Below the pieces are notes generated by a model, which saw nothing but the letters and a program-made list of their open reading frames with translations, had not been told where the DNA came from and searched no databases. From assembly GCA_016717225.1 (NCBI GenBank), contig JADKGB010000006.1:1-64000 (forward strand): DNA of 64,000 nt, in the 5' to 3' direction. The stretch comes from Flavobacteriales bacterium (GTDB lineage: Bacteria; Bacteroidota; Bacteroidia; Flavobacteriales_F; PHOS-HE28). Each line of letters opens with the position of its first letter. Positions within the stretch are counted from its first letter, which is position 1. The translations under genes and the position numbers were made by a program. Shown here one piece after another: positions 1 to 8,876 of this stretch.

Positions 1-18
1 TTAAAAACGACAGACCGA

Positions 19-1285
19 ATGATATTACTCATAGACCTTGATGGAACATTAACGGACACGGCACACGAAAAATTCAAACCGTTTAAAGACGGACTTGAAG
101 AAACTGACCTTTCCAAAATTCCGCTAATTCCTGGAGCAAAAGAGTTCATAAACAAACTTCAATCAGACGGTCACAAACCTGTTATCATTTCAGACAGCCA
201 CCCAAAATATGTAAACAAAATCGCCAACGACATTTTCAAAATCCCTGCATTGAGTTTAGCGGACAAACCCAATCCGACCAAAACAGCAAATTATTTACAG
301 ACAGCTTTGAACGGTGAAGCGACCAAAGAATATACAATTGTAATTGGCGACACTTGGCTTGACATCGAAATGGGCAGAGCCTTAAATTTTCCGACCATTC
401 TTACAAATTTTTACACAGCATCAAGCGAAGAAAATAGAGACGGAATTGGTCAAGACTGGAAACATTTAAAAAGTGGGGCAACATATTTTGTAAACAATTT
501 TGACGAAATACACGATATTCTGCTTAACCCTTTACAAAATCTATTAGCCGTAGAAGGTATTTTTCAAAACAACGACACGACTAAAGCAGTTCGTTTCAAA
601 ACAACAAAGTATCCTGAAAGATTTATTGCTTACAGAACACTTGGAAGACAACAAGCTGGAGAATGTGACAAGTTTGCGGTTGCAGACAAATACTTTGAAT
701 TTCAAAGAGCCGACCGAACTCAAGAAACATTGCAAAACAGGAAAAGCAACATCCAACTTCTGTCTTTCGTTCAGCAAAGTATGCCAAATGTAACTTGGGA
801 CTTTTTTCTTTTGTATCAGATAAAAAACAACTCAACCACCAAACAAACTATCCGAGTTATTTGATTTTGTTGTTGAAACAACAATACCAAAGCAAAAATT
901 TATCCTTTGGACTGATGAAATTGAAGGAAGCATTAGAAATCAAAAGGATTACAAAAGCAGAAAAGAATTTGTTGATAAACACATTTTCCTTTCAAACGAC
1001 ACAGACCTACAAGGCAAAAACATAATTATACTTGACGACCAATTTACAACTGGCGGAACAGCATATTCAATTTGCGGAAAGTTCATAGAAAAGGGCGTTA
1101 AGAATATCATTTTCGTAACTTTGTTTTATCTTATCACAACAGTTGAAAGCGAAAGAGTTTGTCCTCATTGCGGAACAAAACTGCAAGTGAAAGTCAACAG
1201 AAATAAAGGAACACGTTTTTTATCTTGCGTTCCTCAAAAATTTGGTGGTAAAGGATGCGGTAATTTTATAGAGAACATAGTTTAA
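19..1285 (+). pseudogene. HAD hydrolase - phosphoribosyltransferase - zinc ribbon protein, frameshifted
   Basis: Residues 1-135 carry HAD motifs: DLDGT at 6-10, SDS at 58-60 and GDTWLD at 110-115. The first frame ends at 864, but the protein continues in another frame from about 842 to the stop at 1283-1285. That part contains the PRPP-binding motif DDQFTTGGTA (bases 1034-1063), as in ComF-like phosphoribosyltransferases, and then a C-x2-C...C-x9-C zinc ribbon (Cys codons at 1160, 1169, 1226 and 1256). Two missing bases, one around 720-790 and one around 820-840 near T6 and A6 runs, would join the frames. The DprA-like gene starts 1 base after the stop, so the two probably form an operon. The substrate is unknown. 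Base composition is far more AT-rich than the rest of the window, suggesting acquired DNA. Confidence 0.7.
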
Positions 1286-1286
1286 A

Positions 1287-2228
1287 ATGAAAGACAATAA
1301 TAAAATAATAGGAATAATTGCACTGTCTGAATTAAAAGGCATTGGCCCTGCCTTTGTAAAAAAGGTAGTTTCAAAAAACACCTTTGAAACGAATAACACA
1401 ATTCAAGAAATTAAAGAAATCATCACAGCCAATAACAAACAGTTTGATGACGACACAATTTATGAAGCAGTAGAAAGTGCCAAAGACATTGTTTTTAAAT
1501 GCAAAGAAGAAGGCATTGCAATAATAGAATTCACAAGTGAAGACTATCCAACTCTTCTAAAAGAAATTAAAGACCCACCATCGGTTATTTATTGCAAAGG
1601 CAATCTTGATTTACTTTACAATAAAACTGTTTGCATCATTGGAACAAGAGAACCGAATGAAAATGCTGCGAAAATATCAGAAAGAATTGGTTCCTTTTAT
1701 TCAAATACAAATTGGGCAATCTGCAACGGACTTGCGGAAGGAGTTGATAATTTTTCTATTAAATCAAACGACAAAATTCATAATAAAGTTATTGGCATTT
1801 TAGCAGGTGGATTAAACTATAACACTAAAAAAACACTACTTAAAAAGACTGCTGAAAACGCTGAAAAGACTATTGAAAGTGGCGGACTTTTAATTTCAGA
1901 AATGCCACCAGACAAAAAAGAAGACACTTTCACCGTTGTAAAATCTTGCAGAATTCAAGCAGGGCTTTCTAACGGACTAATTTTAATTCAAAGTTCATTG
2001 GACGGTGGTTCACGTTTTACGACAAAATCATTTTGCGAACCCCTGTTTCCCGGCCCTTTTGGGACTCCGCAGACACATTTGTGGTTAATCAAACATTGGT
2101 TCTCCGCATCAAGATTTGAGGTGAAAAACGCCACCTTCGCCAAGCCCAAAACCGTTGACCGCAATTCCGCCAAGGCGCGGAACAGCGTTCAACACCGAAT
2201 TACAAGGCGGTTCAGGCAAATTTTCTGA
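1287..2228 (+). pseudogene. DprA/Smf-like (SLOG fold) protein, 3' end replaced
   Basis: The protein begins with a helix-hairpin-helix-like segment (ELKGIGPAFVKK) and continues into a DprA Rossmann-like domain: CIIGTREP, GLAEGVDNFS, VIGILAGGL, GGLLISEMPP and GLSNGLILIQSSLDGGSR. DprA loads RecA on single-stranded DNA in transformation; relatives in accessory modules may instead bind nucleotides. Homology-like sequence stops after about residue 250 (TKSFCE, near base 2036), in the middle of the fold. The remaining 60 residues look like translated non-coding DNA and base composition changes at the same point. The original gene is therefore truncated by a junction. It is tightly coupled to the upstream HAD-PRTase gene. 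Confidence 0.75.
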
Positions 2229-2269
2229 GCCTCGGCACTTCGATCCGAGGCAGTACCTTCAGCAGATAG
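2037..2269. other. Non-coding stretch after a sharp sequence junction
   Basis: From about 2037 the DprA-like reading frame loses family resemblance and the AT-rich composition gives way to mixed composition. No plausible gene is seen up to the SRP RNA. The segment could be the boundary of an inserted element, a remnant of a dispersed repeat, or an assembly join. Confidence 0.5.
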
Positions 2270-2277
2270 TACATTCG
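2270..2277 (+). promoter_or_regulatory. Probable -7 box of the SRP RNA promoter
   Basis: TACATTCG fits the Bacteroidota -7 consensus TAnnTTTG with one change and lies 5 bases before the predicted 5' end of the SRP RNA. The identical octamer precedes the transaldolase-like gene at 4851. No clear -33 box is seen at the expected spacing. Confidence 0.45.
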
Positions 2278-2281
2278 CACC

Positions 2282-2378
2282 GGGGCAAGTCTCGTACGTC
2301 CAGCTCCTGTCTAATCCCCCAGGGTCGGAAGGCAGCAAGGGTAAACGGTTGAGCGGAGCGATACGAGTAGCTTGCCCC
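2282..2378 (+). ncRNA. ffs: Bacterial small signal recognition particle RNA
   Basis: The ends pair (GGGGCAAG at 2282-2289 with CTTGCCCC at 2371-2378), followed inward by CTCGTA (2291-2296) with TACGAG (2362-2367). The apical part holds the universally conserved SRP domain IV sequence GGTCGGAAGGCAGCAAGGG. The RNA would be about 97 nt, the usual size for this phylum. It binds Ffh and directs co-translational membrane targeting. The minus-strand ORF over this region is a well-known false peptide of SRP RNA genes. Confidence 0.93.
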
Positions 2379-2459
2379 AACTTATTGTGAGAGGGTGAAA
2401 GAGTGAGAGTGGATCCATCCCTCCTACTCTCTCACCCTTTCGCCTTTCATCGAGCACTC

Positions 2460-3263
2460 ATGTCCTTCTCCCCAAAAGTTGTTCTGATCACCGGTGGCAG
2501 CAGCGGCCTTGGCTTGGCCATGTGTTCGCGCTTGGCCGCGTTGGGCCACAAGGTTTACGGCACCAGCCGCAAAGTGACCACCCAGCCAACGGCATGGACC
2601 GCCTTGGACATGGACGTAACGGACGAAGCCTCCGTAAAGCAGGCGGTAGAGATGGTGCTATCACGTGAGCGACGTATCGACGTGGTGGTGAACAATGCAG
2701 GTATCGGGATACAGGGCGCTGCGGAAGACACGGAGGTGGCCACGGCTCAAAAAGCCTTCGACACCAACCTGTTCGGCGTTCACCGTGTGTGCAGGGCCGT
2801 GCTGCCAGCCATGCGCAACCAGAAGACAGGGCTCGTGATCAACATCAGTAGCCTCGCAGCGAACTTCGGACTACCCTACCGGGCATTCTATTCGGCCACC
2901 AAAGCAGCGCTTAACCGATACAGCGAAACGCTGCGCATGGAAGTAAGACCCTTCGGCGTACACGTGGTGGTGGTGGAACCAGGTGAGTTCAAAACCAACA
3001 TCGCGGGATCGCGCTTACGGCCGGAAAAAGTGGGCGAAGCCTACGAAGCCCGCTATTCGAAAGCCATGAGCATTCTGGATGGGGAGCTGGGCTACAGCCG
3101 CGATCCGGATGAACTGGCGCAGTTGGTTGCAAGCATCATTTCCGCTCCGCGACCGAAGAACATTTATCGCTCCGCACAAGGGATGCAGAAATTGAGCGTT
3201 CTTCTGAAGAAACTCTTGCCCGGCAGGCAATTCGAGCGCTTGGTAGGAAAGCACTACGAGTAG
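2460..3263 (+). CDS. SDR family oxidoreductase
   Basis: Classical short-chain dehydrogenase/reductase of 267 residues. The NAD(P)-binding TGGSSGLG is at residues 11-18, NNAG at 78-81, the catalytic serine near 130, and YSATK (Tyr144, Lys148) supplies the active-site Tyr and Lys. I chose the ATG at 2460 because it places the Rossmann motif at the usual distance from the N-terminus; the frame is open upstream to 2403, but that part is repeat-like GAGAG/CTCTC sequence. The substrate cannot be read from the sequence. The family is cytosolic and acts on diverse alcohols, sugars and lipids. Confidence 0.88.
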   Translation: MSFSPKVVLITGGSSGLGLAMCSRLAALGHKVYGTSRKVTTQPTAWTALDMDVTDEASVKQAVEMVLSRERRIDVVVNNAGIGIQGAAEDTEVATAQKAFDTNLFGVHRVCRAVLPAMRNQKTGLVINISSLAANFGLPYRAFYSATKAALNRYSETLRMEVRPFGVHVVVVEPGEFKTNIAGSRLRPEKVGEAYEARYSKAMSILDGELGYSRDPDELAQLVASIISAPRPKNIYRSAQGMQKLSVLLKKLLPGRQFERLVGKHYE

Positions 3264-3331
3264 TTCTTCAGCTCAGGGGTACCCAGGCTTTCAGCTGGTA
3301 AGGCTCGGCACAGAGAAAAGCCATTCATAAC

Positions 3332-3856
3332 ATGCCCAGCGTATTCACTCATGCGGTAGCCGGTTTCGCCCTGAGCAGAGTTGGCATGTCGGCGGCCTAC
3401 CGTTGGCAGCTTCCGTTGGTGGCCGCATTTAGCGCAGTTGTGCCCGACCTGGACGCGATCGGCCACATGCTGGGTGTGCCTTATGCGAGTTTCTGGGGCC
3501 ATCGAGGATTCTCACACTCCATCGTTTTCGCAGTGTTGTGGGGTGGCATTGTCGCCTGGACGTTCTTCCGTAAGGCCCCTTGGCTGGCTTGGGTGTTGGT
3601 TTCATTAGCCACGGTAAGCCACCCCTTGCTCGATATGTGTACCAATGGAGGCTTGGGTTGTGCTCTTTTTGCGCCAATTGATAATGCGCGGTACTTCTTC
3701 CCCTGGCGGCCGATCAACGTGGCCCCCATTGGCGTTGGGGCATTTTTCACGAAGCACGGATTGGCTGTATTCATGAGCGAAGTGCAATTCGTATGGCTGC
3801 CCTCGATCGGCCTTATGGGGGGATTCTTCTTGCTTCGGCGCAAGGCCAACGGTTGA
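3332..3856 (+). CDS. Membrane-bound metal-dependent hydrolase, YdjM/DUF457 family
   Basis: This 174-residue multi-pass membrane protein carries the marks of the YdjM family: an early FTHAVAGF segment, VVPDLDAIGH, the metal-ligand-like HRGFSHS, and HPLLDMCTNGG. About four hydrophobic segments follow. The family is predicted to be an inner-membrane metal-dependent hydrolase; its substrate is not firmly known. It follows the SDR gene after 68 bases and may be co-transcribed with it. Confidence 0.82.
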   Translation: MPSVFTHAVAGFALSRVGMSAAYRWQLPLVAAFSAVVPDLDAIGHMLGVPYASFWGHRGFSHSIVFAVLWGGIVAWTFFRKAPWLAWVLVSLATVSHPLLDMCTNGGLGCALFAPIDNARYFFPWRPINVAPIGVGAFFTKHGLAVFMSEVQFVWLPSIGLMGGFFLLRRKANG

Positions 3857-3955
3857 AGGAGCTCCTTAGCTTTCGCGGCGTATAGAATACGCCATGCGAC
3901 AACTCTTCCTTTTGAATACCAGTGCAGTTCTCCTGACACATATTGTGAGGTTCCG

Positions 3956-4786
3956 ATGACCCAGATCGAGACTGTTTATGTCATTACCTATTGTCGCCGT
4001 ATCGACCTTCTTTATGGGACCACAATGGTGTTCAACACCATACGGGTCGGCTTTCCCGATAGCGCTATTGTGGTCATTGATAACGCTTCATTGCCAGAAG
4101 TACGTGGAATACTACAAGGGCTTGCGGATTCGATTGGCGCTCAATTCCAACAGGTATCAGAAGTGCAGAAACACCATGAAATTCTTGGTGGGATATTTCG
4201 TATGGCGAACGGCCCGTTCGCCATCGTCGATCCTGACGTCATGTTCTGGTCCAGGTTCGATCATGCTGGCTGCGGATCGATCGAAGGTCGGTTGATCCCG
4301 ACTTTTCAAGATCCACATAGCCAGTGCTTGACCCATAAACGACTGCACACTTCACTTTTGAAGGTCCCTGACCCTAAGGGCCTTCGGTCCGCGATCGAGC
4401 AGTTTGCGTCATACTTTGACTTTGATCCTTTTGCTCCAACCATGTTCCATCGAGCCGGCGTATGGGAACGTTACGACACATTGGGCAGCACTTATGCCTT
4501 GCTCGAGGGATCGTGTCACGCCTTCACCGACTATGAATTGGATAGCTACGATCATTTGTTCTGTGGCAGTCATGTTGATATGGTCGCAAAGACACTGGGC
4601 AGTTTTACCGACTCGTTTTTGGATAGTCACAAGGCTGCCCAAGAGAATGACTTCAGCAAAATGAAAGGGATCTGGAGGCTTCAACAGCTCTTTTTCGATG
4701 CATGTGCGCAGAAGTCCACGCCATCGGTCGATCCTGAAGTGGATCACGAGGTTGGAGGGCGCCAACTCCATGGGAGAACAGTTTAG
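3956..4786 (+). CDS. Uncharacterised protein, possible GT-A-like glycosyltransferase
   Basis: The 276-residue protein starts TQIETVYVITYCRRIDLLYG and continues with VVIDNAS and AIVDPDVMFW. A beta strand, a VID segment and an acidic DPD motif recall the N-terminal half of GT-A nucleotide-sugar transferases, where DxD binds metal and sugar nucleotide. The rest is not recognised. No signal peptide or membrane segment is seen. The ATG at 3956 is the first in frame. The nearest genes do not belong to a glycan cluster, so function is left open. Confidence 0.55.
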   Translation: MTQIETVYVITYCRRIDLLYGTTMVFNTIRVGFPDSAIVVIDNASLPEVRGILQGLADSIGAQFQQVSEVQKHHEILGGIFRMANGPFAIVDPDVMFWSRFDHAGCGSIEGRLIPTFQDPHSQCLTHKRLHTSLLKVPDPKGLRSAIEQFASYFDFDPFAPTMFHRAGVWERYDTLGSTYALLEGSCHAFTDYELDSYDHLFCGSHVDMVAKTLGSFTDSFLDSHKAAQENDFSKMKGIWRLQQLFFDACAQKSTPSVDPEVDHEVGGRQLHGRTV

Positions 4787-4850
4787 CGCTCCTTACAACT
4801 TGGAGTGCCCAAGCCATTGAACGTACTGTTCGACAGCAACCAAGGGTCTA

Positions 4851-4858
4851 TACATTCG
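4851..4858 (+). promoter_or_regulatory. Probable -7 promoter box of the transaldolase-like gene
   Basis: TACATTCG matches TAnnTTTG with one change and lies 32 bases before the ATG at 4891. A TGTT at 4827-4830 sits near the expected -33 position. Confidence 0.4.
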
Positions 4859-4890
4859 CGCGGCATTGACCGATCGTACAACCGAAGCGC

Positions 4891-5562
4891 ATGAAATTCT
4901 TCATCGACACCGCCAGCCTTAGCCAGATCAAGGAAGCCCAGGATCTGGGTGTACTCGATGGCGTAACCACCAATCCGAGCTTGATGGCCAAAGAAGGCAT
5001 CAGCGGCGAGGAACGCGTGATCCAGCATTACATCGACATCTGCAACATCGCCACAGGGGATGTGAGTGCAGAGGTGATCAGCACCGACTATGCTGGCATT
5101 ATCCGCGAAGGGGAAAAACTAGCTGCCTTGCATCCGAATATCGTGGTGAAAGTGCCGATGATCCGTGATGGTGTGAAGGCGATCAAGTACTTCACCCATA
5201 AAGGTATCAAGACGAACTGCACGTTGGTGTTCAGCGCAGGGCAGGCACTCCTATGTGCGAAAGCCGGCGCCACTTATGTATCACCTTTTATCGGTCGTTT
5301 GGATGATGTGAGTACCGACGGAGTGGCGTTGATCGCGCAGATCCGGCGCATTTATGACAACTACGGCTACGAAACCCAGATCCTAGCGGCCAGCATCCGC
5401 CACCCCATGCACATTGTGCAATGCGCTGAAGTTGGCGCTGATGTGGCCACCTGCCCGCTCAGTGCTATCGTAGCCTTGTTCGATCATCCTCTTACCACTA
5501 TCGGCTTGGAGAAATTCCTGGCCGACCACAAAAAAGCCGCTCAGCAGACCGCCAAGGCCTGA
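4891..5562 (+). CDS. fsa: Transaldolase / fructose-6-phosphate aldolase family protein
   Basis: The protein has 223 residues, the length of the small FsaA/TalC subfamily, and starts MKFFIDTASLSQI. DGVTTNPSL and the Schiff-base lysine in NIVVKVPM are present, followed by TLVFSAGQALLCAKAGA and FIGRLDD. It either transfers a dihydroxyacetone unit in the pentose phosphate pathway or cleaves fructose 6-phosphate; sequence alone does not separate the two. In organisms lacking a large transaldolase this type usually acts as the transaldolase. It is followed 2 bases later by the Sua5/YciO gene. Confidence 0.9.
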   Translation: MKFFIDTASLSQIKEAQDLGVLDGVTTNPSLMAKEGISGEERVIQHYIDICNIATGDVSAEVISTDYAGIIREGEKLAALHPNIVVKVPMIRDGVKAIKYFTHKGIKTNCTLVFSAGQALLCAKAGATYVSPFIGRLDDVSTDGVALIAQIRRIYDNYGYETQILAASIRHPMHIVQCAEVGADVATCPLSAIVALFDHPLTTIGLEKFLADHKKAAQQTAKA

Positions 5563-5564
5563 GC

Positions 5565-6185
5565 ATGCTGCTGGCCATTCACCCAAAGAACCCAGAACCC
5601 CGCAAGATCCAGCAGGTGGTGGATCTGTTGAACTCCGGGGCGGTTATCGTTTGCCCCACGGACACGGTATATGCCTTTGTTTGTAGCGCAGAACAGCCAC
5701 GAGCCATTGAGGCAGTGGCCAAACTGAAGGGGCTCAAAGTTCAAAAAGCCGAGCTCTCCTTGATCTGCCAGGACTTGAGCCAGTTAAGCTTGTATGCCCG
5801 CGCGATCAGCACTCCTGCGTTCCGCACGATGAAGAAAGCCTTGCCAGGTCCTTACACCTTCATTGTTCCGGCGAGCACCGAGATCCCCCGCATTTTCAAG
5901 AACAACAAACGCACCGTAGGGATCCGCGTTCCGGACCATCCAGTGCCACTCGCCTTGGTGACGGCATTAGGCCATGCGCTCGTATGCACCAGTGTACACG
6001 ACCCTGACACGGTTCGCGACTACACCACCGACCCGGAGTTGATCGAGGAACACATTGGCCATAGCCTGGGTCTGGTGATCGACAGCGGCGTAGGTGGATT
6101 GGAAGGTTCTACAGTAATAGACCTGAGCGAAGGCGATCCCCGGGTCTTACGTGAAGGCAAAGGACCGATAGAAGATCTGTTTTAG
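5565..6185 (+). CDS. L-threonylcarbamoyladenylate synthase (Sua5/YciO/TsaC family)
   Basis: The 206-residue YrdC-domain protein contains CPTDTVYAF, the KxR-type nucleotide-binding segment (KLKGLKVQKAELSLICQ), LPGPYTFIVPAS and VGIRVPDHP. The family forms threonylcarbamoyl-AMP from threonine, bicarbonate and ATP for the t6A modification of tRNAs reading ANN codons; YciO members resemble it but may differ in role. The C-terminal Sua5 domain is absent. Its stop overlaps the end of the convergent nnr gene by 4 bases. Confidence 0.85.
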   Translation: MLLAIHPKNPEPRKIQQVVDLLNSGAVIVCPTDTVYAFVCSAEQPRAIEAVAKLKGLKVQKAELSLICQDLSQLSLYARAISTPAFRTMKKALPGPYTFIVPASTEIPRIFKNNKRTVGIRVPDHPVPLALVTALGHALVCTSVHDPDTVRDYTTDPELIEEHIGHSLGLVIDSGVGGLEGSTVIDLSEGDPRVLREGKGPIEDLF

Positions 6186-7705
6186 TTGGACCCTCGGATC
6201 TTCTTGAGGGCGAATGGAATCCGGTCGATCAGATCACTGGGCAACATACCATCCATGCCCAATTCTGCAGCAGCCAGATCACCTGCGAGACCGTGAACGA
6301 ACACACCTGCGATCGCAGCCTGCAACGGGGCCAAGCCTTGGGCCAAAAGGCCAGTAATGATGCCGGTCAATGCATCACCACTACCGCCTTTTGCCATGCC
6401 GGGATTACCGGTAGAGTTGAAAAAGACTTTGCCATTTGGGGCGCAGATGGCAGTATGAGCACCCTTCAAAACCAGAACGACGCCGAATTTGATAGCGAAG
6501 TCCCGTGCACGTCCAAGTCGTTCGAAGCCTGAGTTCGACTTCTCTGTAAGCCGATCGAATTCTGTTGGATGCGGCGTGAGTATTGAATTTGGTGGTAAAA
6601 AGGCCAACCATGTGCGGTTCTCTGCCAGAAGGTTCAATGCATCCGCATCCACGACCATGGGAGAACCGACCTCGGTGATCAACCGCTTGAGCAAACGGCC
6701 CGTATCATCAGCCGTTCCGATACCTGGTCCAATACCTATAGCTGTGCACCTGGTCAGATCCGGAAAAGAAGAAATGTGGTCATTGGATCCATCCGAGCTC
6801 ACCATCGCTTCCGGCAGACTGACATGCATTACAGGCTGAATATCAGCAGGAAGATGAACGGTGATCAACCCAACACCCGAACGAACACAGGCCCTGGCCG
6901 CGAGTACAGCTGCGCCGGCTTTTCCAGCGCTTCCTGAGATCAAAAGCGCATGACCGAAATGGCCTTTGTGAGCGAAGCGCGTTCTGGGTCGGAAATAAGA
7001 AGCGACATCAACCGCTTCGATCATCTGGTAGTTCGTTGCCAGGCTCGCTAAGAAATTCACGTCCAAGCCGATAGGCAACACTTCTACGTTGCCGACATAT
7101 GCCTCATTCTCAGGAAGAAGCAAAGCCAGTTTCAGCGTTTCGAACGTTAGCACCGTATCTGCCCGAACGATTGCTTGAGGATCATTGCGCTGGTTGTCTT
7201 CAGCGAAAAGGCCTGACGGCATGTCAATGGATATTACCTCGTTCGGCAGGGTATTCAGGGCCATAACAAGTTCCCGGTAAGCACCTTCCAGCTTTCGATC
7301 GAGACCGGTACCGAAGAGCGCATCGATAACTACCTCTTTCCCGGATATCACGGGTAAAGAAGATCCCATCTCCACCGTGATCAATCGAACTGAGGTAATG
7401 GCCAGTCGTTGGCGGTTGGTCTCTGCATCAGGGCTCAGTCCTTTAGGGCCGGGGCAAAGGATCGCCCGCACGTTGTGACCACTTCGAAAGAGCAACCGAG
7501 CAATAGCAAGTCCATCACCGCCATTGTTCCCAGGCCCACAAACCACCGCGAATTCGGGCTGGGTGGAAAGCGGTAAGTGCATTTCGAGCCAAGCCGCACA
7601 GCGGTTCGCAGCGCGTTCCATCAGATCGATGGAGGCGATCGGCTCATGGCTGATCGTGCAGGCATCGGCCTCACGTAGCTGGGCAGAGGTGAGAACAGGA
7701 TTCAT
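6182..7705 (-). CDS. nnr: Bifunctional NAD(P)H-hydrate epimerase / ADP-dependent dehydratase
   Basis: The N-terminal YjeF_N domain has VVCGPGNNGGDGLA and IDALFGTGL. It epimerises damaged NAD(P)HX. The C-terminal ribokinase-like domain has KGHFGHALLISGSAGKAGAA, GIGPGIG, DADALN, LTPHPTEF and GSGDALTGII, and it dehydrates the S-epimer using ADP. The length is that of the fused bacterial enzyme. I prefer the start at 7705 (MNPVLTSAQLREAD); the frame is open to 7741, but that extension runs into the terminator of the upstream gene. Confidence 0.92.
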   Translation of the reverse strand: MNPVLTSAQLREADACTISHEPIASIDLMERAANRCAAWLEMHLPLSTQPEFAVVCGPGNNGGDGLAIARLLFRSGHNVRAILCPGPKGLSPDAETNRQRLAITSVRLITVEMGSSLPVISGKEVVIDALFGTGLDRKLEGAYRELVMALNTLPNEVISIDMPSGLFAEDNQRNDPQAIVRADTVLTFETLKLALLLPENEAYVGNVEVLPIGLDVNFLASLATNYQMIEAVDVASYFRPRTRFAHKGHFGHALLISGSAGKAGAAVLAARACVRSGVGLITVHLPADIQPVMHVSLPEAMVSSDGSNDHISSFPDLTRCTAIGIGPGIGTADDTGRLLKRLITEVGSPMVVDADALNLLAENRTWLAFLPPNSILTPHPTEFDRLTEKSNSGFERLGRARDFAIKFGVVLVLKGAHTAICAPNGKVFFNSTGNPGMAKGGSGDALTGIITGLLAQGLAPLQAAIAGVFVHGLAGDLAAAELGMDGMLPSDLIDRIPFALKKIRGSN

Positions 7706-7740
7706 TCGGGATCGGATGTTCACCGAGCTTTCAGGGTACA

Positions 7741-7776
7741 AAAGAAGAAGCCCCCGCCATTTGGCGAGGGCTTCTC
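7741..7776 (-). terminator. Rho-independent terminator of the outer-membrane barrel gene
   Basis: AGAAGCCC.CGCC at 7747-7759 pairs with GGCGAGGGCTTCT at 7764-7776. On the minus strand the stem is followed by the T-rich TTCTTCTTTT (7750-7741), directly after the gene that ends at 7795. Confidence 0.8.
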
Positions 7777-7794
7777 GAAAATAAAGGCTTCTGC

Positions 7795-8661
7795 TTACTG
7801 GAAGTAGAAGTTGATACCGATCGAAGCACCGCTAACACCGGTGTCCAAGCTGAAGGAGCTGGTCTTTGGACCATTGTCCACAGTTACCTCTTGAGCGGCA
7901 CCTGTGTTCGGAACGGTCAACGAAGGCACCCAGTACTCGGTGGTGGTAGAACCGTAGCCCGTGCTCTTCAGCATGAGGCCCCAGGTGTACTCGCCGCTGA
8001 GCGAAAGTTTCGGAGCGCAGAACCACTCAACACCACCGAAGGCGTTCAACCCAAGGCCCAAGGTGCTGCCTTGCTTGCTCTCGGTTACGCGAGGCTGCTC
8101 TTGGTTGGTTTGCGACATAGCGTTACCGTATTCGTTGGTGGTCTTACCGCTACCGATACCGAAGTTGATCTCAGCGCCGTAGATACCCACTACACGTGTG
8201 CTACCAACACGTTTTTCGATACCAGCACCGATCTGAATGGCCAAGAAACCGTCTTTGGTCACGTTCTCAGTGGTTGGAAGCGGATTTGGGAACGCTGGAA
8301 CCGGAGTTGCAACAGGAGCAACGTCCACGATGGTCGTGGTCTTGTCGCTACCGAAGCCGATACGCAGCTTTCCGCGGTAAGCCGTGTTCGCATCGATGAG
8401 CTTCTTGCCACCGATGATCACTTGCGAACCATTTGAGCTATAGCTGGAGAAGAAATTGTTCAAGCCAACGCCACCGTTGTTTTGGTTGCCATTGAACAGA
8501 TTTCCAGCATAGTTGAGCAAAGGCTGGGCGTCGAATGTGAGACCCCAGTCTCCGTCTTGTGACAGCCAATTCTCACCGCGTGCGCTTGTGATCTCGCCCG
8601 TCTGAGCGGATACAGCTGTTACGGTGAAGATCGCCGCGGCGAACAGTACTATCTTCTTCAT
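7795..8661 (-). CDS. Outer-membrane beta-barrel protein, uncharacterised
   Basis: The 288-residue protein has a Sec signal peptide (KKIVLFAAAIFTVTAVSAQ) and then alternating polar and aromatic beta strands such as GKLRIGFGSDK, GFLAIQIGAGIEKR and LSLSGEYTWGL. The last strand ends in aromatic FYFQ, the form recognised by the Bam machinery. A single gene with its own promoter (8718) and terminator (7747-7776) suggests an abundant surface protein. The ligand or function is unknown. Confidence 0.8.
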   Translation of the reverse strand: MKKIVLFAAAIFTVTAVSAQTGEITSARGENWLSQDGDWGLTFDAQPLLNYAGNLFNGNQNNGGVGLNNFFSSYSSNGSQVIIGGKKLIDANTAYRGKLRIGFGSDKTTTIVDVAPVATPVPAFPNPLPTTENVTKDGFLAIQIGAGIEKRVGSTRVVGIYGAEINFGIGSGKTTNEYGNAMSQTNQEQPRVTESKQGSTLGLGLNAFGGVEWFCAPKLSLSGEYTWGLMLKSTGYGSTTTEYWVPSLTVPNTGAAQEVTVDNGPKTSSFSLDTGVSGASIGINFYFQ

Positions 8662-8717
8662 GTTGAACGTTTTGGTTTGACGTGTGTTTTACTTGGTTAT
8701 GAATCTGCCTTACCGTG

Positions 8718-8725
8718 CGAAAGTA
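8718..8725 (-). promoter_or_regulatory. Probable -7 box of the beta-barrel gene
   Basis: On the minus strand the sequence reads TACTTTCG, matching TAnnTTTG with one change. It would give a leader of about 50 nt before the ATG at 8661. Another TACTTTCG lies at 8846-8853 on the same strand. Confidence 0.45.
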
Positions 8726-8876
8726 TCCGTAAGGGGCGGCAATGTTATGAACAATTCCCGTACATATCAACCATTTTTTGTTGATACTCGTCGAATTTCA
8801 CATTTGCAGCACCTCAACGAACGGCTTCTTCTTGTAAAGCGGGGGCGAAAGTAATCGGATCGACCAAACGACCAAA

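Noticed and set aside
2189..2380. Minus-strand ORF of 63 residues over the SRP RNA
   Set aside because: It is the antisense translation of the conserved SRP RNA domain, a frequent false gene call.
3877..3893. Short hairpin GGCGTA/TACGCC after the YdjM-like gene
   Set aside because: The stem is only 6 bp with no T-run on either strand, too weak to call a terminator.
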